Below, one piece after another: positions 56,601 to 64,000 of a DNA stretch of 64,000 nt. The stretch's first letter is position 1, and every line of letters begins with the position of its first letter. The notes beneath the pieces were generated by a model, which worked only from the letters and a program-made list of their open reading frames with translations, made no database searches and had not been told where the DNA came from. Made by a program: the position numbers and the translations under genes. This DNA is from Holothuria scabra (taxonomy: Eukaryota > Echinodermata > Holothuroidea > Aspidochirotida > Holothuriidae), in NCBI GenBank assembly GCA_037179385.1, contig CM074187.1, positions 11,347,450 through 11,411,449 of the forward strand, given 5' to 3'.

Positions 56601-59600
56601 TTTTAAGACACTCTTTGGATGCATGGAAAATCTAAGTCAAGTTAGTAATAATGTTCAATCGATGTATCAGTCTATAATATATTATGAATTTTTATCATAC
56701 AATGGTACAAAACTAAGAAAACTTACACTGAATAAAGCTGACAAGAAACCATCTTGTTCTCTCAGTCTAGTGGACGTTAAACGATTATGAGTTGTTGAAC
56801 GTTTTGTCTTGAAACCCCTCTGAGGAGGTAAACCTAAAAATAAAGAGTTATAAAACTGTCAAACACACAACAAACATACATTAATCTGCAAGACAAGGCA
56901 CTGTATATGAAGAAACATGTTAGGAGAATCATCCAAGCAGCTTCCTTTGCCATCTACAGAATTTGACATCAGCACAAGTTTCTTGATAGTACATGCACAG
57001 AATGCTTCGTGCATGCCTTTGTGTCATCAGGCCTTGATTATTTTAATAGCCTCCTGTATGAGCTTCCCTCATATGAGATTGGTAAGTAACAGCGTGTTCA
57101 AAACTAGGCTGCCCGGCTGGTGACTTGCAGAAAATATGAGCACATCAAGCCAATCCTTCAAGGACTCCATTGGCTACCGGTAGGAGAGCACATAATTTAT
57201 AAAATCGTTTTGCTTATTGCAAGGCTCTTTATGGCACAGAACTATCTTATATTGCTGAACTTCTAAGAGAATATAAGCCTTCTTGCTACCTTTGCTGATC
57301 TTTTTAGTGCTATCTTCAACACCCACCTTCTGCCTGCACTTCTTTCTATGGTAAGCAGTCTATTTCAGTAGCAGCTCCAACTCTATGGAATAACTTGCCT
57401 CATCATATTTGACCTGCAACATTAGTGAACTCTTTCAAAACTAGTCTAAAAACTTACCTGTTCCAGAACTTATTTTTCATTATCTTTTGTTAAGTGCTGT
57501 GTGATTGCTTTTATGTCCGAAACTATATAAATCCATCGTATTATTATTATTCATTATTATTAAAAATTCTATTTGCAAGTGTTTTTTCTTTCATAAAAAC
57601 TTCTACAAACACATGACATTCACCTACCCCATATGAGATGCCCAAATGTTGTATACACAACCATATACAGGATGTTTCTCCACATACCCTTCTGTTCCTA
57701 CTTTGATACACTAACCTAATCAAGTCATTAGAAACCAAATACAAGACCACGCTTAGCCACAAACACATAGAGTCTCACCTACAGCCATAGCCAAACAATG
57801 GTTCTCTTGTGGTGCACTTTGTAGTCAACCACATGATGTTCTTTCTCTTACTGAACTCTCTCCCCCTTGATATGGGAGGTTAGAGAATATGCCCTTACGT
57901 GTAATTTAACTTTCGCTACCACACTTAAAAAACTGTCTCAAAATTCATGTTCCTGCCGGAGCTAAAACAGTACATACCCATCGAGCAAATGGCAGGTCAG
58001 CCACACATAGGCCAGTGACATTTAATCATGACAACCCACCCCCTCCCCAACCCCGGACTAGTATAATAGGCTGTACAGCTCTTTAGTTTTACTACACCAG
58101 ACCTTTGTCTTTAAAGGCTCATGCAAATATTTTTCAGCTAGAGCAATAAGTTTATCAAGTGGTCCATAGAAAAGCTTTTAACAGATGTGATCTCAGATTT
58201 CTGAAACCAAGATTGGTTAAAATTTCCTGGAAACCAAGTCAGATTTCCTTAAATTCATATATGATTTCCTGAACAAGAACCTAGCAACAATTGTCTCCAA
58301 ATTCCCTAAACATAACAACTTCCCATACTACTGATCTTTTCAACTGAGGAATGACACCAAAAACAAACATTTACTTGCCTGAATGTAACAAGCCTGACTG
58401 TCCTCTTGAAAAAAGGCTTCTGCTCTGAAAGGGGAACACATGTGATGTATCTTGGTGGTGGCTTGAATGTGGGATTGATCCTACTTCGGGACCATGTTGG
58501 CTAACTGCAACAGGAAGAACAACAGAAAAAGAGAGGGCTGTCAGAGATTAATATTCAATTCCCAAATGACCACCATTTTTCACAGAGGAAAATTAATCTC
58601 CAACTGGAAACAGCACATACATGGTACTTCTTCTCATGGATAGAAAAATGGAAATCTGGGAGGCGGCTGCTTCCCCCCAAAAAACGGGCAACTGAAGGAA
58701 AATTTTGGCAATGGGGTAAATTTCCATTTACTGTAAATGTAAATAAAGCAAGAATTGTGGAAAATTTTACTACCTTCCTGGGGAATAATTCCACTCTCTT
58801 CTTAGGAAATTAACTTTTTTCCACCCCTGCTGCTTCTTCACAAAAGGTAATGAATATATGATGCACTTAAAATACTTTTAAAACCTTGAAAGATAAAGAG
58901 ACAGCTACCGTTAAGTTCTGTTGAAGTAGAGAGGGATACCGACATCTATCTATGACCAAGATGGTTGGCTGCAATTCATCAGTGGTCCAATCTCCTGTGA
59001 CCAGAAAAAACTGCATGGCCTAACCAACTACTTGTTTCTCTTTTAACTTGTCAAAAGGGAAAGTAGATTTCTTTAAATTAGTTGAATTTACATCAAGCAA
59101 AAACCAAGACAAAGAATCTTAAAATGATTACTACAGCAGTCACTCAGTCATCATTGAAACATAAAACTACAAAGAAGTGTTTTGTCACTTGAACTTTACT
59201 TCCTATTTCCTATTAAGAGGGAATTCCCATGAAATATTGATGGTGCAATCTGAAAAAAACGGATGTTCCACTTAATAAAATAAGCACATCACAACGTACT
59301 GACTACTAAGTGTAATACATAGGCTAATGTACATGCACACTGTAAATAAAAAGCTAGCAATTTGTACATTTAGAAGTCACATAAAACTTTGAAATTCCAG
59401 TACAATCACAAAGAGCTAGGTACAAGCCAAAGAAATTGACTATATTTAACTATACACAAACTATATTTTCAAGGAACTGAATCTGTGAGGGCCTGTTTCA
59501 GAATGATTTTAAAGATATGAAATTTTCTTAAGAATGAAGAAGGCAATATTTGCCTTTCCTAACCTTAAAAACAGAAAATGAAAAAGAAAATCACATCAAG

Positions 59601-61853
59601 TAGGGCAGAATCAGAGTTTTATAGATCATTTCAGACTATCTTCAAGACAAGACAAGTATTCATATTGCATTAAGATAAACTCTGATCTATCATTTCCCAG
59701 GGCAAGAAACAATGCACTTTCAGCACAGTTCAAAGTTCTATGGTAGTCAAAGAAGGGGGGGAGGGAGGTTGAGTTGCAAATATTTTCACGCAAATAAATA
59801 TAAGGACCTCCTCCTCATTGAAAATTCAAAATATAGAAATGAAATTAAGTTGATGGAAATGACAGCTGCACTGCAGCTTTCTGGTACAGAAGGATACGGT
59901 ATATTTCAAACTTTTTATAGCAGGTTCCTATGTATCGTAAATATTATTCGGTTAACATCTTTTTTTTTCTATTTAAGGCTCACTGGCTTGTTTCCCCTAC
60001 TCCACTGCTAATGCTGAGAGAAAGCACGATGACAGTAGGTTCCATTTCTAAAGTCTTCCGTATGACCCGGCATGAAGCCTAACTCCTGACCTCCCAGCTG
60101 CAAGTTGGAGACTCTAACCACTTGACCATGCAGTCAGTCTAGCTTTACATGAAACTTTATAATTGGTGAATGTTGATACCTCCAACACCCTCATCCCATG
60201 AACTGCACATCATATTTAACATTTTAACTATGGAAGGGGGTGCATCCTGCCACACTGAGCTATATTTCATATTACATATACACAGTACATGTGAACGGGT
60301 TCAGCCTAAGACTAAGTTTTTGTGTGGCAGCTGCCATATATGCACTCCCTATGGCCCAAGAGGGTGCACATGTGCAAAAACATCTCTGTTTAAATCTATT
60401 CCAAACCCGTCCGAAACAAGATTTACACACTGATAGGTGTTTAAGGAGCTACTCCAGGACATAGCCCTCAGTACAATGGTTTTGCAGTGAAACCATATGT
60501 ACAGTATTTACTGTAGCAATGGTAAGTTATGGTTTCAAAGTGAGATCATGCATAGCGAAGGGGTTTAAGTAACTTCATATATAGAAAAATTCACAGTACA
60601 GGTCTCAAAATAACAGGTGGCACCTTTAGCATTTGGCTTTCGGTGCCCTTCCAAAATTAAAATGAAGACTATTCAACACTAAAAATAAAAGTATAAACAG
60701 GAAATGTCCATTTGATACCTACTTTGCAGCATTTCAGTCTCAAATTTCACATTGAAATTTCAGAAATCCCTGTTTAATGTTACATGTACTGTCAAAGAAC
60801 TAGTGCTTCCCATAGTACACAGGCCCGTGCCTTTGTTCAACATTTTTCAAACAATATATATGAAAGCTTGTTTACTTCTCAGCATATGCTTTAATATTGT
60901 GCACTGATAGTGGTTACAACAGGGACCTGCATTAAAGTGGCAGCTCCCTGGTTACATTGCCGTGGAATGTTTTATGGGATAACATACAGCATTGTATGAA
61001 TGAGAAATTTGTTGCTAGCTGACCAAGAATCATAATATTGCAGACTCTGACATGAACGTTACTTGATGATTTCTGCCACAGTGAAGTAATGGGACCTCTC
61101 CAGTATGTTTACTGTGAGGGAACATTCTTTCAGAAATTTCGAACCTGTATGTGGTTTTCTGTTCTTAAAATGGTTTTCTAGCATATAATTAATGCCTGGG
61201 ACTGACTTTTTTCCTTGTAAAGAAGAGGTCATGGGTACTGTAACTTTGTAGGCATACAGGTAAGGGGGCAAGGGACTACCTAGTGTGTAAAACAAACCAT
61301 ATCACAGAGTTGGTGTATAACACCCTGCAGGTAATATCTTAGCGCATGTGGCGGACTCCCCGCCATAGAGTTCACACACTGCGATTAGTTTGAGTTGCAT
61401 TGCCTCTACTTCTTTGAAATGCTCTTTTCAATGACAGGTTCAGCATTTTTCTGTGTTGTTTGAAAGTACACAGGCTTGGCCTAAATAACTTCTTGAAAAA
61501 AAAAGTGTTGAAAATAAAAATGGCTCTCAGTGGCTTTTTGGTTTGAATTTTTTGCCATGGTGCCCTTTTCAATTGCTACTAATGCCCTTCAAAATTAAGA
61601 AAAATTGATAGCCATTTGCCTATGCCCTTTTTTAATCTTATTTTGAGCTCTGCAATTAACTCCTCTGTACTGTGACTCATGCTTAATCTGGTATTCTTTC
61701 TTTCTTACCTGATTGGCAGTTAGCAACAGCCTTGGTTAAATGATGCCAGTCCCATAATTGAGCATCTTCATGGGGACTTGGTAAAATATCAGTTTCAGTG
61801 AATGTCTTCAATACATCTGAAGTGATACCTAATTCTCCCAAGCAACAAGCCAC
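35463..61853 (-). CDS. YME1L1: YME1L-type mitochondrial i-AAA protease, fifteen coding exons, 5' end not seen
   Basis: ATP-dependent zinc metalloprotease of the mitochondrial inner membrane, whose catalytic part faces the intermembrane space. The family degrades unfolded and regulatory inner-membrane proteins and processes OPA1. Fifteen exons join in phase to 1995 bases, 664 residues plus stop; roughly 50-110 N-terminal residues with the targeting signal are missing compared with vertebrate YME1L. Seen: RGFKTKR-type segment (about 96-103), [14 protein letters not shown], a membrane span at about 181-196, AAA start [15 protein letters not shown], Walker A GSPGTGKT (263-270), Walker [11 protein letters not shown] (Asp322, Glu323), arginine fingers in TRPGRFD (378-383), zinc site HEGGH (483-487) and third ligand Asp561. 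The motifs [16 protein letters not shown] and ASSDF fit YME1L better than the m-AAA proteases. Introns are GT-AG except one GC-AG. Confidence 0.95.
38016..38126 (-). CDS. YME1L1: YME1L exon 14
   Basis: Residues 582-618, LGVMTY through [20 protein letters not shown]. An acidic insert ([11 protein letters not shown]) sits where vertebrate YME1L is shorter. Phases 0 and 0. Confidence 0.94.
38239..38390. mobile_element. 152-bp near-palindromic MITE in a YME1L intron
   Basis: The left arm starts AGACCTATTTTTAAATAGCC and continues ATTACAAAGGATTGTGGGAT; the right arm is its inverse with about 15 percent differences over 50 bases, ending AAATAGGTCT. Only about 50 bases separate the arms. A diverged relative lies near 23895-24033. 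No clear target duplication. Confidence 0.8.
38878..39078 (-). CDS. YME1L1: YME1L exon 13, third zinc ligand
   Basis: Residues 515-581: [32 protein letters not shown] and [12 protein letters not shown], where Asp561 is the expected third zinc ligand. Ends at MSEK, phases 0 and 0. Confidence 0.96.
39525..39690. repeat. Possible relic hAT ends around a 16-G tract
   Basis: AGTAGCATAGCCAGAATTG near 39522 and the inverse of CCACATGGCTACGTCAATG near 39690 share TAGCCA at mirrored positions, as in CAGTGGCGTAGCCA-type element ends. A 16-G run lies at 39544-39559. No duplication found. Weak. Confidence 0.3.
40549..40700 (-). CDS. YME1L1: YME1L exon 12, HExxH zinc protease site
   Basis: Completes residue 464 and covers 465-514. 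Contains [15 protein letters not shown] with the catalytic HEGGH and [16 protein letters not shown]. Phase 1 at the start, phase 0 at the end. Confidence 0.96.
41841..41951 (-). CDS. YME1L1: YME1L exon 11
   Basis: Residues 427 (part) to 464 (part): [18 protein letters not shown] and [11 protein letters not shown], the small helical subdomain of the AAA module and the linker to the protease. Confidence 0.95.
41952..43714. other. YME1L intron segment, nothing recognised
   Basis: AT-rich intron sequence with no frame, repeat or RNA gene that I can support. Confidence 0.5.
43715..43790 (+). mobile_element. tRNA-derived SINE head fragment
   Basis: GGTCTGGATTTCAACTCCTG followed by GCAGGGTCATACCAAAGACT matches the B-box-bearing part of the SINE copies near 55.2 and 60.1 kb (both inverted there). 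GGATTTCAACTCC resembles a degraded tRNA B box. Confidence 0.55.
43990..44935. repeat. 145-bp satellite array, six units, with nuclear-receptor-type half-sites
   Basis: The landmark TTTGACCCCTGGTGACCCCA recurs at 44166, 44311, 44456, 44601 and 44746, exactly 145 bases apart, with a weaker sixth unit at 44020. Each unit continues GATGACCTTTGACCTCCACC, AAAAACAATAGG, CCATC, ACGCATCCACATACC and AAGCTTCCTACCTTGAGATA. Four TGACCY hexamers start at steps of 10, 10 and 7 bases (for example 44311, 44321, 44331, 44338). The tail (44880-44935) runs through a CACACA stretch to ATTCAATGCCTTACGGGG. Short frames on the - strand across it are by-products of the repeat. Confidence 0.93.
45181..45224. repeat. 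(CA)n microsatellite
   Basis: CA dinucleotides broken by ATGCATA and CG. Lies in the YME1L intron between exons 10 and 11. Confidence 0.9.
45278..45400 (+). mobile_element. tRNA-derived SINE fragment (body)
   Basis: TTCAGCATAAGAATAAGCAA, GTAGGGAAACCAAGCCAGTA, GCCACAAGG and ACTTAAACCAACTGGTTAGA match the other body copies in order. Head missing. Confidence 0.75.
45550..45594 (-). CDS. YME1L1: YME1L exon 10, 45-base microexon
   Basis: Encodes [14 protein letters not shown] with split codons at both ends (phases 1 and 1). It carries the conserved ARGT-GFTG sensor-2 region before ADLQNL. Borders TTTGTAG and GTAAGA. Confidence 0.93.
46276..46388 (-). CDS. YME1L1: YME1L exon 9, arginine fingers
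   Basis: Residues 374 (part) to 412 (part): [20 protein letters not shown] with the two arginine fingers, then [17 protein letters not shown]. Confidence 0.95.
46740..46998 (-). mobile_element. Possible second tRNA-derived SINE family
   Basis: On the - strand from about 46990: GTAGCTTGATGGTTGAGTG resembles a tRNA A box, and GGATAAAGTCC about 35 bases later resembles a B box, followed by unrelated body sequence to about 46740. Inferred from the box spacing only. Confidence 0.45.
47074..47269 (-). CDS. YME1L1: YME1L exon 8, Walker B
   Basis: Residues 309 (part) to 374 (part): [20 protein letters not shown] with Asp322 and Glu323, [17 protein letters not shown] (second region of homology) and VVLAATNF (sensor 1). 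Confidence 0.96.
47270..48804. other. YME1L intron 7, nothing recognised
   Basis: AT-rich intron with one T run near 48273-48289. No frame or repeat that I can support. Confidence 0.5.
48805..48957 (-). CDS. YME1L1: YME1L exon 7, Walker A
   Basis: Residues 258 (part) to 309 (part): [40 protein letters not shown]. The P-loop reads GSPGTGKT where most AAA proteases have GPPGTGKT, and GSGAKR where most have GVGASR; the catalytic Lys269 and Thr270 are kept. Confidence 0.96.
48958..50529. other. YME1L intron 6, left part, nothing recognised
   Basis: No coding frame recognised. A CACACA-like tract lies near 49480-49520. Base composition shifts toward higher GC from about 49720, without identifiable content. 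Confidence 0.45.
50530..50808. mobile_element. hAT-type non-autonomous element, family A copy 2 (279 bp)
   Basis: Begins CATGGGCGTCCGCAG and ends CTGCGGACGTCCATG (one mismatch between ends). Exact ACGTCACT duplications flank it at 50522-50529 and 50809-50816. The interior is collinear with 7480-7755, including long identical blocks such as AAAACGTATAAAAATCAAAG. It lies in YME1L intron 6. Confidence 0.94.
52401..52525. repeat. 21-bp tandem repeat, six units
   Basis: CCTACTTAATATTAATATTAG recurs at 52401, 52422, 52443, 52464, 52485 and 52506. A - strand frame reads it as a repeated seven-residue unit, but it is intronic and AT-rich and I do not call it coding. Confidence 0.92.
53042..53132 (-). 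CDS. YME1L1: YME1L exon 6
   Basis: Residues 228-257 and the first base of 258: [20 protein letters not shown] and LGGKLPKG, the entry to the AAA domain before Walker A. Borders TTTTTTCAG and GTATGT. Confidence 0.95.
54315..54391 (-). CDS. YME1L1: YME1L exon 5
   Basis: Residues 202 (part) to 227: [18 protein letters not shown] then FDDVRG, the conserved start of the AAA module. Confidence 0.94.
55048..55262 (-). mobile_element. tRNA-derived SINE copy, nearly full
   Basis: Reading the - strand: GTTTGACTCCTGGCCAGATC then TTACCAAAGA (B-box side), ATGAAACCTACTGTAATTG, AGTAGGGGAATGAAGCCATT, GAGCCACAATT and ACTTAAACCAATTGGTTAGA. Together with the copy at 59965-60145 it defines the family. Lies in a YME1L intron. 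Confidence 0.75.
55732..55957 (-). CDS. YME1L1: YME1L exon 4, membrane span
   Basis: Residues 127-201 and the first base of 202: [35 protein letters not shown], then a basic stretch and the hydrophobic segment [18 protein letters not shown] that anchors the protein in the inner membrane. Confidence 0.94.
56727..56833 (-). CDS. YME1L1: YME1L exon 3
   Basis: Residues 91 (part) to 126: [18 protein letters not shown] and [13 protein letters not shown]. The RGFKT motif and basic stretch match the region around the mitochondrial processing site of vertebrate YME1L. Phases 1 and 0. Confidence 0.88.
56919..57560 (+). mobile_element. CR1/L2-like LINE 3' end, decayed
   Basis: With stops and shifts the + strand reads [38 protein letters not shown] and [10 protein letters not shown], the conserved C-terminal reverse transcriptase region of CR1/L2/Rex1-type LINEs (usual form LDYCNSLL, QNAAARLV, LHWLPV). 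It ends in an ATT-rich tail (57538-57560), as CR1/L2 elements end in short repeats rather than poly(A). Antisense to YME1L, in the intron between exons 2 and 3. Confidence 0.85.
58379..58504 (-). CDS. YME1L1: YME1L exon 2 (visible numbering), GC donor
   Basis: Residues 49 (part) to 91 (part): [18 protein letters not shown] through [16 protein letters not shown]. Low similarity to known YME1L, as expected for the variable N-terminal region; called from an open frame, matching phases and splice sites. The donor reads CAG|GCAAGT, a good GC-AG site. Confidence 0.75.
58505..59964. other. YME1L intron segment, nothing recognised
   Basis: AT-rich intron without recognisable repeat or coding content. 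Confidence 0.45.
59965..60145 (-). mobile_element. tRNA-derived SINE copy with A-box-like head
   Basis: On the - strand it starts CTGACTGCATGGTCAAGTGG then TTAGAG, close to a tRNA A box, followed by GGAGGTCAGGAGTTAGGCTT and GCCGGGTCATACGGAAGACT, then GGAACCTACTGTCATCGTGC, TCAGCATTAGCAGTGGAGTA and AAGCCAGTGAGCC, ending in an A-rich stretch. The head and body order fits a tRNA-derived SINE. Confidence 0.78.
60599..61652. mobile_element. Candidate decayed hAT-like element, about 1.05 kb
   Basis: Begins CAGGTCTCAAAATAA and ends TTATTTTGAGCTCTG, inverse except at two positions. GGTGCCCTT-type words occur at both ends. The flanking octamers do not match, so it is either old or rearranged. No transposase frame. 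Confidence 0.45.
61709..61853 (-). CDS. YME1L1: YME1L exon 1 (first visible)
   Basis: Residues 1-48 and the first base of 49: [18 protein letters not shown] and [16 protein letters not shown]. Acceptor TTTAAAG before GTG and donor GTAAGA. It starts in phase 0 after an acceptor, so at least one more coding exon must lie upstream. Homology here is weak; the call rests on splice sites and phase. Confidence 0.75.
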
Positions 61854-62754
61854 CTTTAAAGATAAATACAAAAATGTATGATTTTTTTATTTTTACATTT
61901 TGTGCACCTTTCTAAGAGAACCCACCAAAAACACAGATGTGTCCTATTATAACTGATAGTCGAGGTATTTTTTTCTGTCCCTTCTGTCAAGTATAAAGGT
62001 CAGTAGTCTACTGCTCTAAGACACATGTATGCTATCACTCACTACTTGGCATAATTATGACACAATCTATAATCATGTGTCATTAACTCCCCCATATTGA
62101 AAGTCTGTATTTTCCCATCAATCACAACATAAATTTTTGTTATTTAAATTAGTTTTCATGTGTACAATACACACTGTATTATGTCACCACTAAACATGCT
62201 TATAATCTGGGGAATCATTAACTCTAGGGGCATCCAAAATGTAGTCACTAAACTCCCTGTTTTGGGGATCTAGAAGAGAGATGCTTACCTATTTACATTA
62301 TGTAACCCTCCTTACCTGTTGTACAGTAATCTTTTGGCAGGTTACCAGCATGATAGGATGGACAATAGGGGGAGCCTGAGTCCTGCAGCATGCCCCCTCA
62401 TTCTGTCTTTACCAAGTAAGGTTCATAATGTATAAGGAGGGGGTATGTAGATTACAGAGTTTCACAATTGCTTCGAAGATTCTACCATACCTCTTTGTGA
62501 TTAATTCTGACATTACCCAAAGCTAACATACCGTATACAGTGACAACTCTAACATGCTGGTTTCAGTTGTGGACAAAGACATGCATATCAACAAATGTTG
62601 ACATTAGAAAGAAAGTTTAAAGAACCAGCCTTTATGGTTTGTTGGGAATATGTTTTACTCAGTTTGGCACTTTGCTTTTGAAGTGGTCATTTCTGTATAA
62701 ATAACAAAGCATATCTGTCAACATGTTCTACGGTATAAAAACTGAGCAGCAATG
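61854..62754. other. Region upstream of the first visible YME1L exon, nothing recognised
   Basis: The missing YME1L 5' exon or exons could lie here, in the rest of the window or beyond it. I found no frame with a convincing start codon, basic amphipathic targeting sequence and matching donor on the - strand. Confidence 0.4.
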
Positions 62755-62762
62755 CTGCAGAA

Positions 62763-63168
62763 TAGGGTTGGGCGGTACAGTGAAAGTATTGGTACTGGTA
62801 TTGTTAGACATACAAAACCGGTATTGAGGCAGTACTGGTTCTCAACTCTCAGGTAGGGAAGTCAGTGGGAAGGAACCTAAGCCACTCATGGCCCTTATGT
62901 TATCCTGCACATTAATGCATCTGGGTGTTTGATTGGGTTAATAACCATGCAGGAACATCTGCTCTTAAGTTTGTGTAAATATTTTGATCATCCAAACAGC
63001 CTAACAGTTATTTCTGTCAGCGAATATAATGAATACCAGTAATTTTTTCAAGAACCGGTGTTTTCTCAAGAACCGGTATTGGTATCATGCCAAGTATCTT
63101 CGGTATTTTCATTTCCTGTACCTCTAGTACCGGTATTGACTTCAGTAACGGTATACCGCCCAACCCTA
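62763..63168. mobile_element. hAT-type non-autonomous element, 406 bp, rich in GGTATTGG words
   Basis: Ends TAGGGTTGGGCGGTA and TACCGCCCAACCCTA are 15-base perfect inverses, flanked by exact CTGCAGAA duplications at 62755-62762 and 63169-63176. The interior is dense in ACCGGTATT/GGTATTGG words in both orientations. Non-coding. Confidence 0.93.
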
Positions 63169-63594
63169 CTGCAGAATCTCAATACTTTGTGATTGTTAAG
63201 GAGACAGAGTTTCTGTATTGTTGCTGATGATATTTTATGTAAATATAACTTCCTCCTTTGGGGCTTGGCATTATAAGATTATCCCTCTATTGTTAATATC
63301 CTGATGCACTTCATGCTCAAAAATGATCAAATGCTAGAAAAAAATTTTTAACACTGTAACACTAAATGAAGAACATAATCATTGTGCACCATACTAGAAC
63401 TTTGTAAAGCAGAAATAATTAACCAGCTAGATGCAGATCAGTGACATCTTCTAACCAGAAAGCCAAAAGGCTTAGTGATTCCTTGCTGCTGAAATGTAAG
63501 GCCTTTTTTCACATTGACATTGCTTTGCAATGTTTTTCAATCAACAGGGCTCCATAATGTGCCCACAAAGTACACATGCAAGGCATCCAATCTT

Positions 63595-64000
63595 CCTACA
63601 TTGAGATCCCCCTTGCCCGTCGTGAACCCAAATGACATTTGACCTCCACCAAAAACTTCTGGGACCATGTATTCACTATGTGCCATCTACATGACAAGTT
63701 ACAGGACCCTACAAGTGACCTTTCTTGAAAGACTGTGCAGGAAAGCTTGTCAGGCTTTGAACATGCTGACTCCAAACGAACTTTGACCTTTGGGAAAATC
63801 AATAGGGATCATCTACTAAATATGACCAATCCACACACTAAATGTGAGCACAGTCACATGTACCGTTCTTGAAATATCGTGTTTACGAAGTTTTGAACTT
63901 TTGACCTCTCATGACCCCAAATGACCTTTGATCTCCACCAAAAACAATAGGGATCATCTACTCAATATGACCTACCCACACACCAAATATGAGCATAGTT
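63595..64000. repeat. Second block of the 145-bp-type satellite, cut by the window edge
   Basis: TGACATTTGACCTCCACCAA (63630s), GAACTTTGACCTTTGGGAAA (63780s) and TGACCTTTGATCTCCACCAA (63920s) mark three diverged units about 140-147 bases apart, each followed by AATAGGGATCATCTACT-like sequence. The last unit keeps the half-site steps of 10, 10 and 7 (63902, 63912, 63922, 63929). The array continues past 64000. Confidence 0.85.

Overview
The window is nuclear DNA of an animal, most likely a marine invertebrate deuterostome. I infer this from two intron-rich metazoan genes with standard GT-AG borders, very long AT-rich introns, a Tx1/L1-like LINE, tRNA-derived SINEs, and a dense load of small hAT-like and TTAA-flanked elements. 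An echinoderm such as a sea cucumber would fit, but the sequence alone does not settle it. Nothing bacterial or organellar is present.

Two genes are clear and they converge tail to tail. On the + strand a complete six-exon cathepsin L cysteine protease (15515-22023, 332 aa) has all phases matching and all catalytic residues present. On the - strand a YME1L-type mitochondrial i-AAA protease runs through fifteen coding exons (61853 down to 35463, 664 visible residues). Its 5' end, with the start codon and targeting sequence, is unseen, either beyond the right edge or in unrecognised exons between 61.9 and 64 kb. The two proteins act in different compartments (lysosome, and mitochondrial inner membrane facing the intermembrane space), and I see no functional link between them.

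Layout: 1-2.5 kb, nothing recognisable. 2.5-6.0 kb, a decayed Tx1/L1-like LINE lying between two (TTTA)n tracts and split by a 289-bp inverted-repeat element. 6.0-15.2 kb, no gene; it holds a 276-bp hAT-type element with an 8-bp target duplication, a candidate 2.3-kb element and a local duplication. 15.2-22.0 kb, cathepsin L. 22.0-35.4 kb, intergenic, with three more hAT-type insertions that keep 8-bp duplications, a TTAA-flanked piggyBac-type miniature element and smaller inverted repeats. 35.4-61.9 kb, YME1L, whose introns hold SINE copies, a CR1/L2-like LINE 3' end, a second copy of the 276-bp hAT family, a near-palindromic MITE, a 21-bp tandem repeat and a striking 145-bp satellite. 61.9-64 kb, another hAT-type element and a second block of the same satellite at the edge.

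The most unusual signal is the 145-bp satellite at 44.0-44.9 kb. Most units carry four nuclear-receptor-type half-sites (TGACCY) at fixed steps of 10, 10 and 7 bp, ending in a DR1 motif. The same half-site spacing recurs at 63.9 kb.
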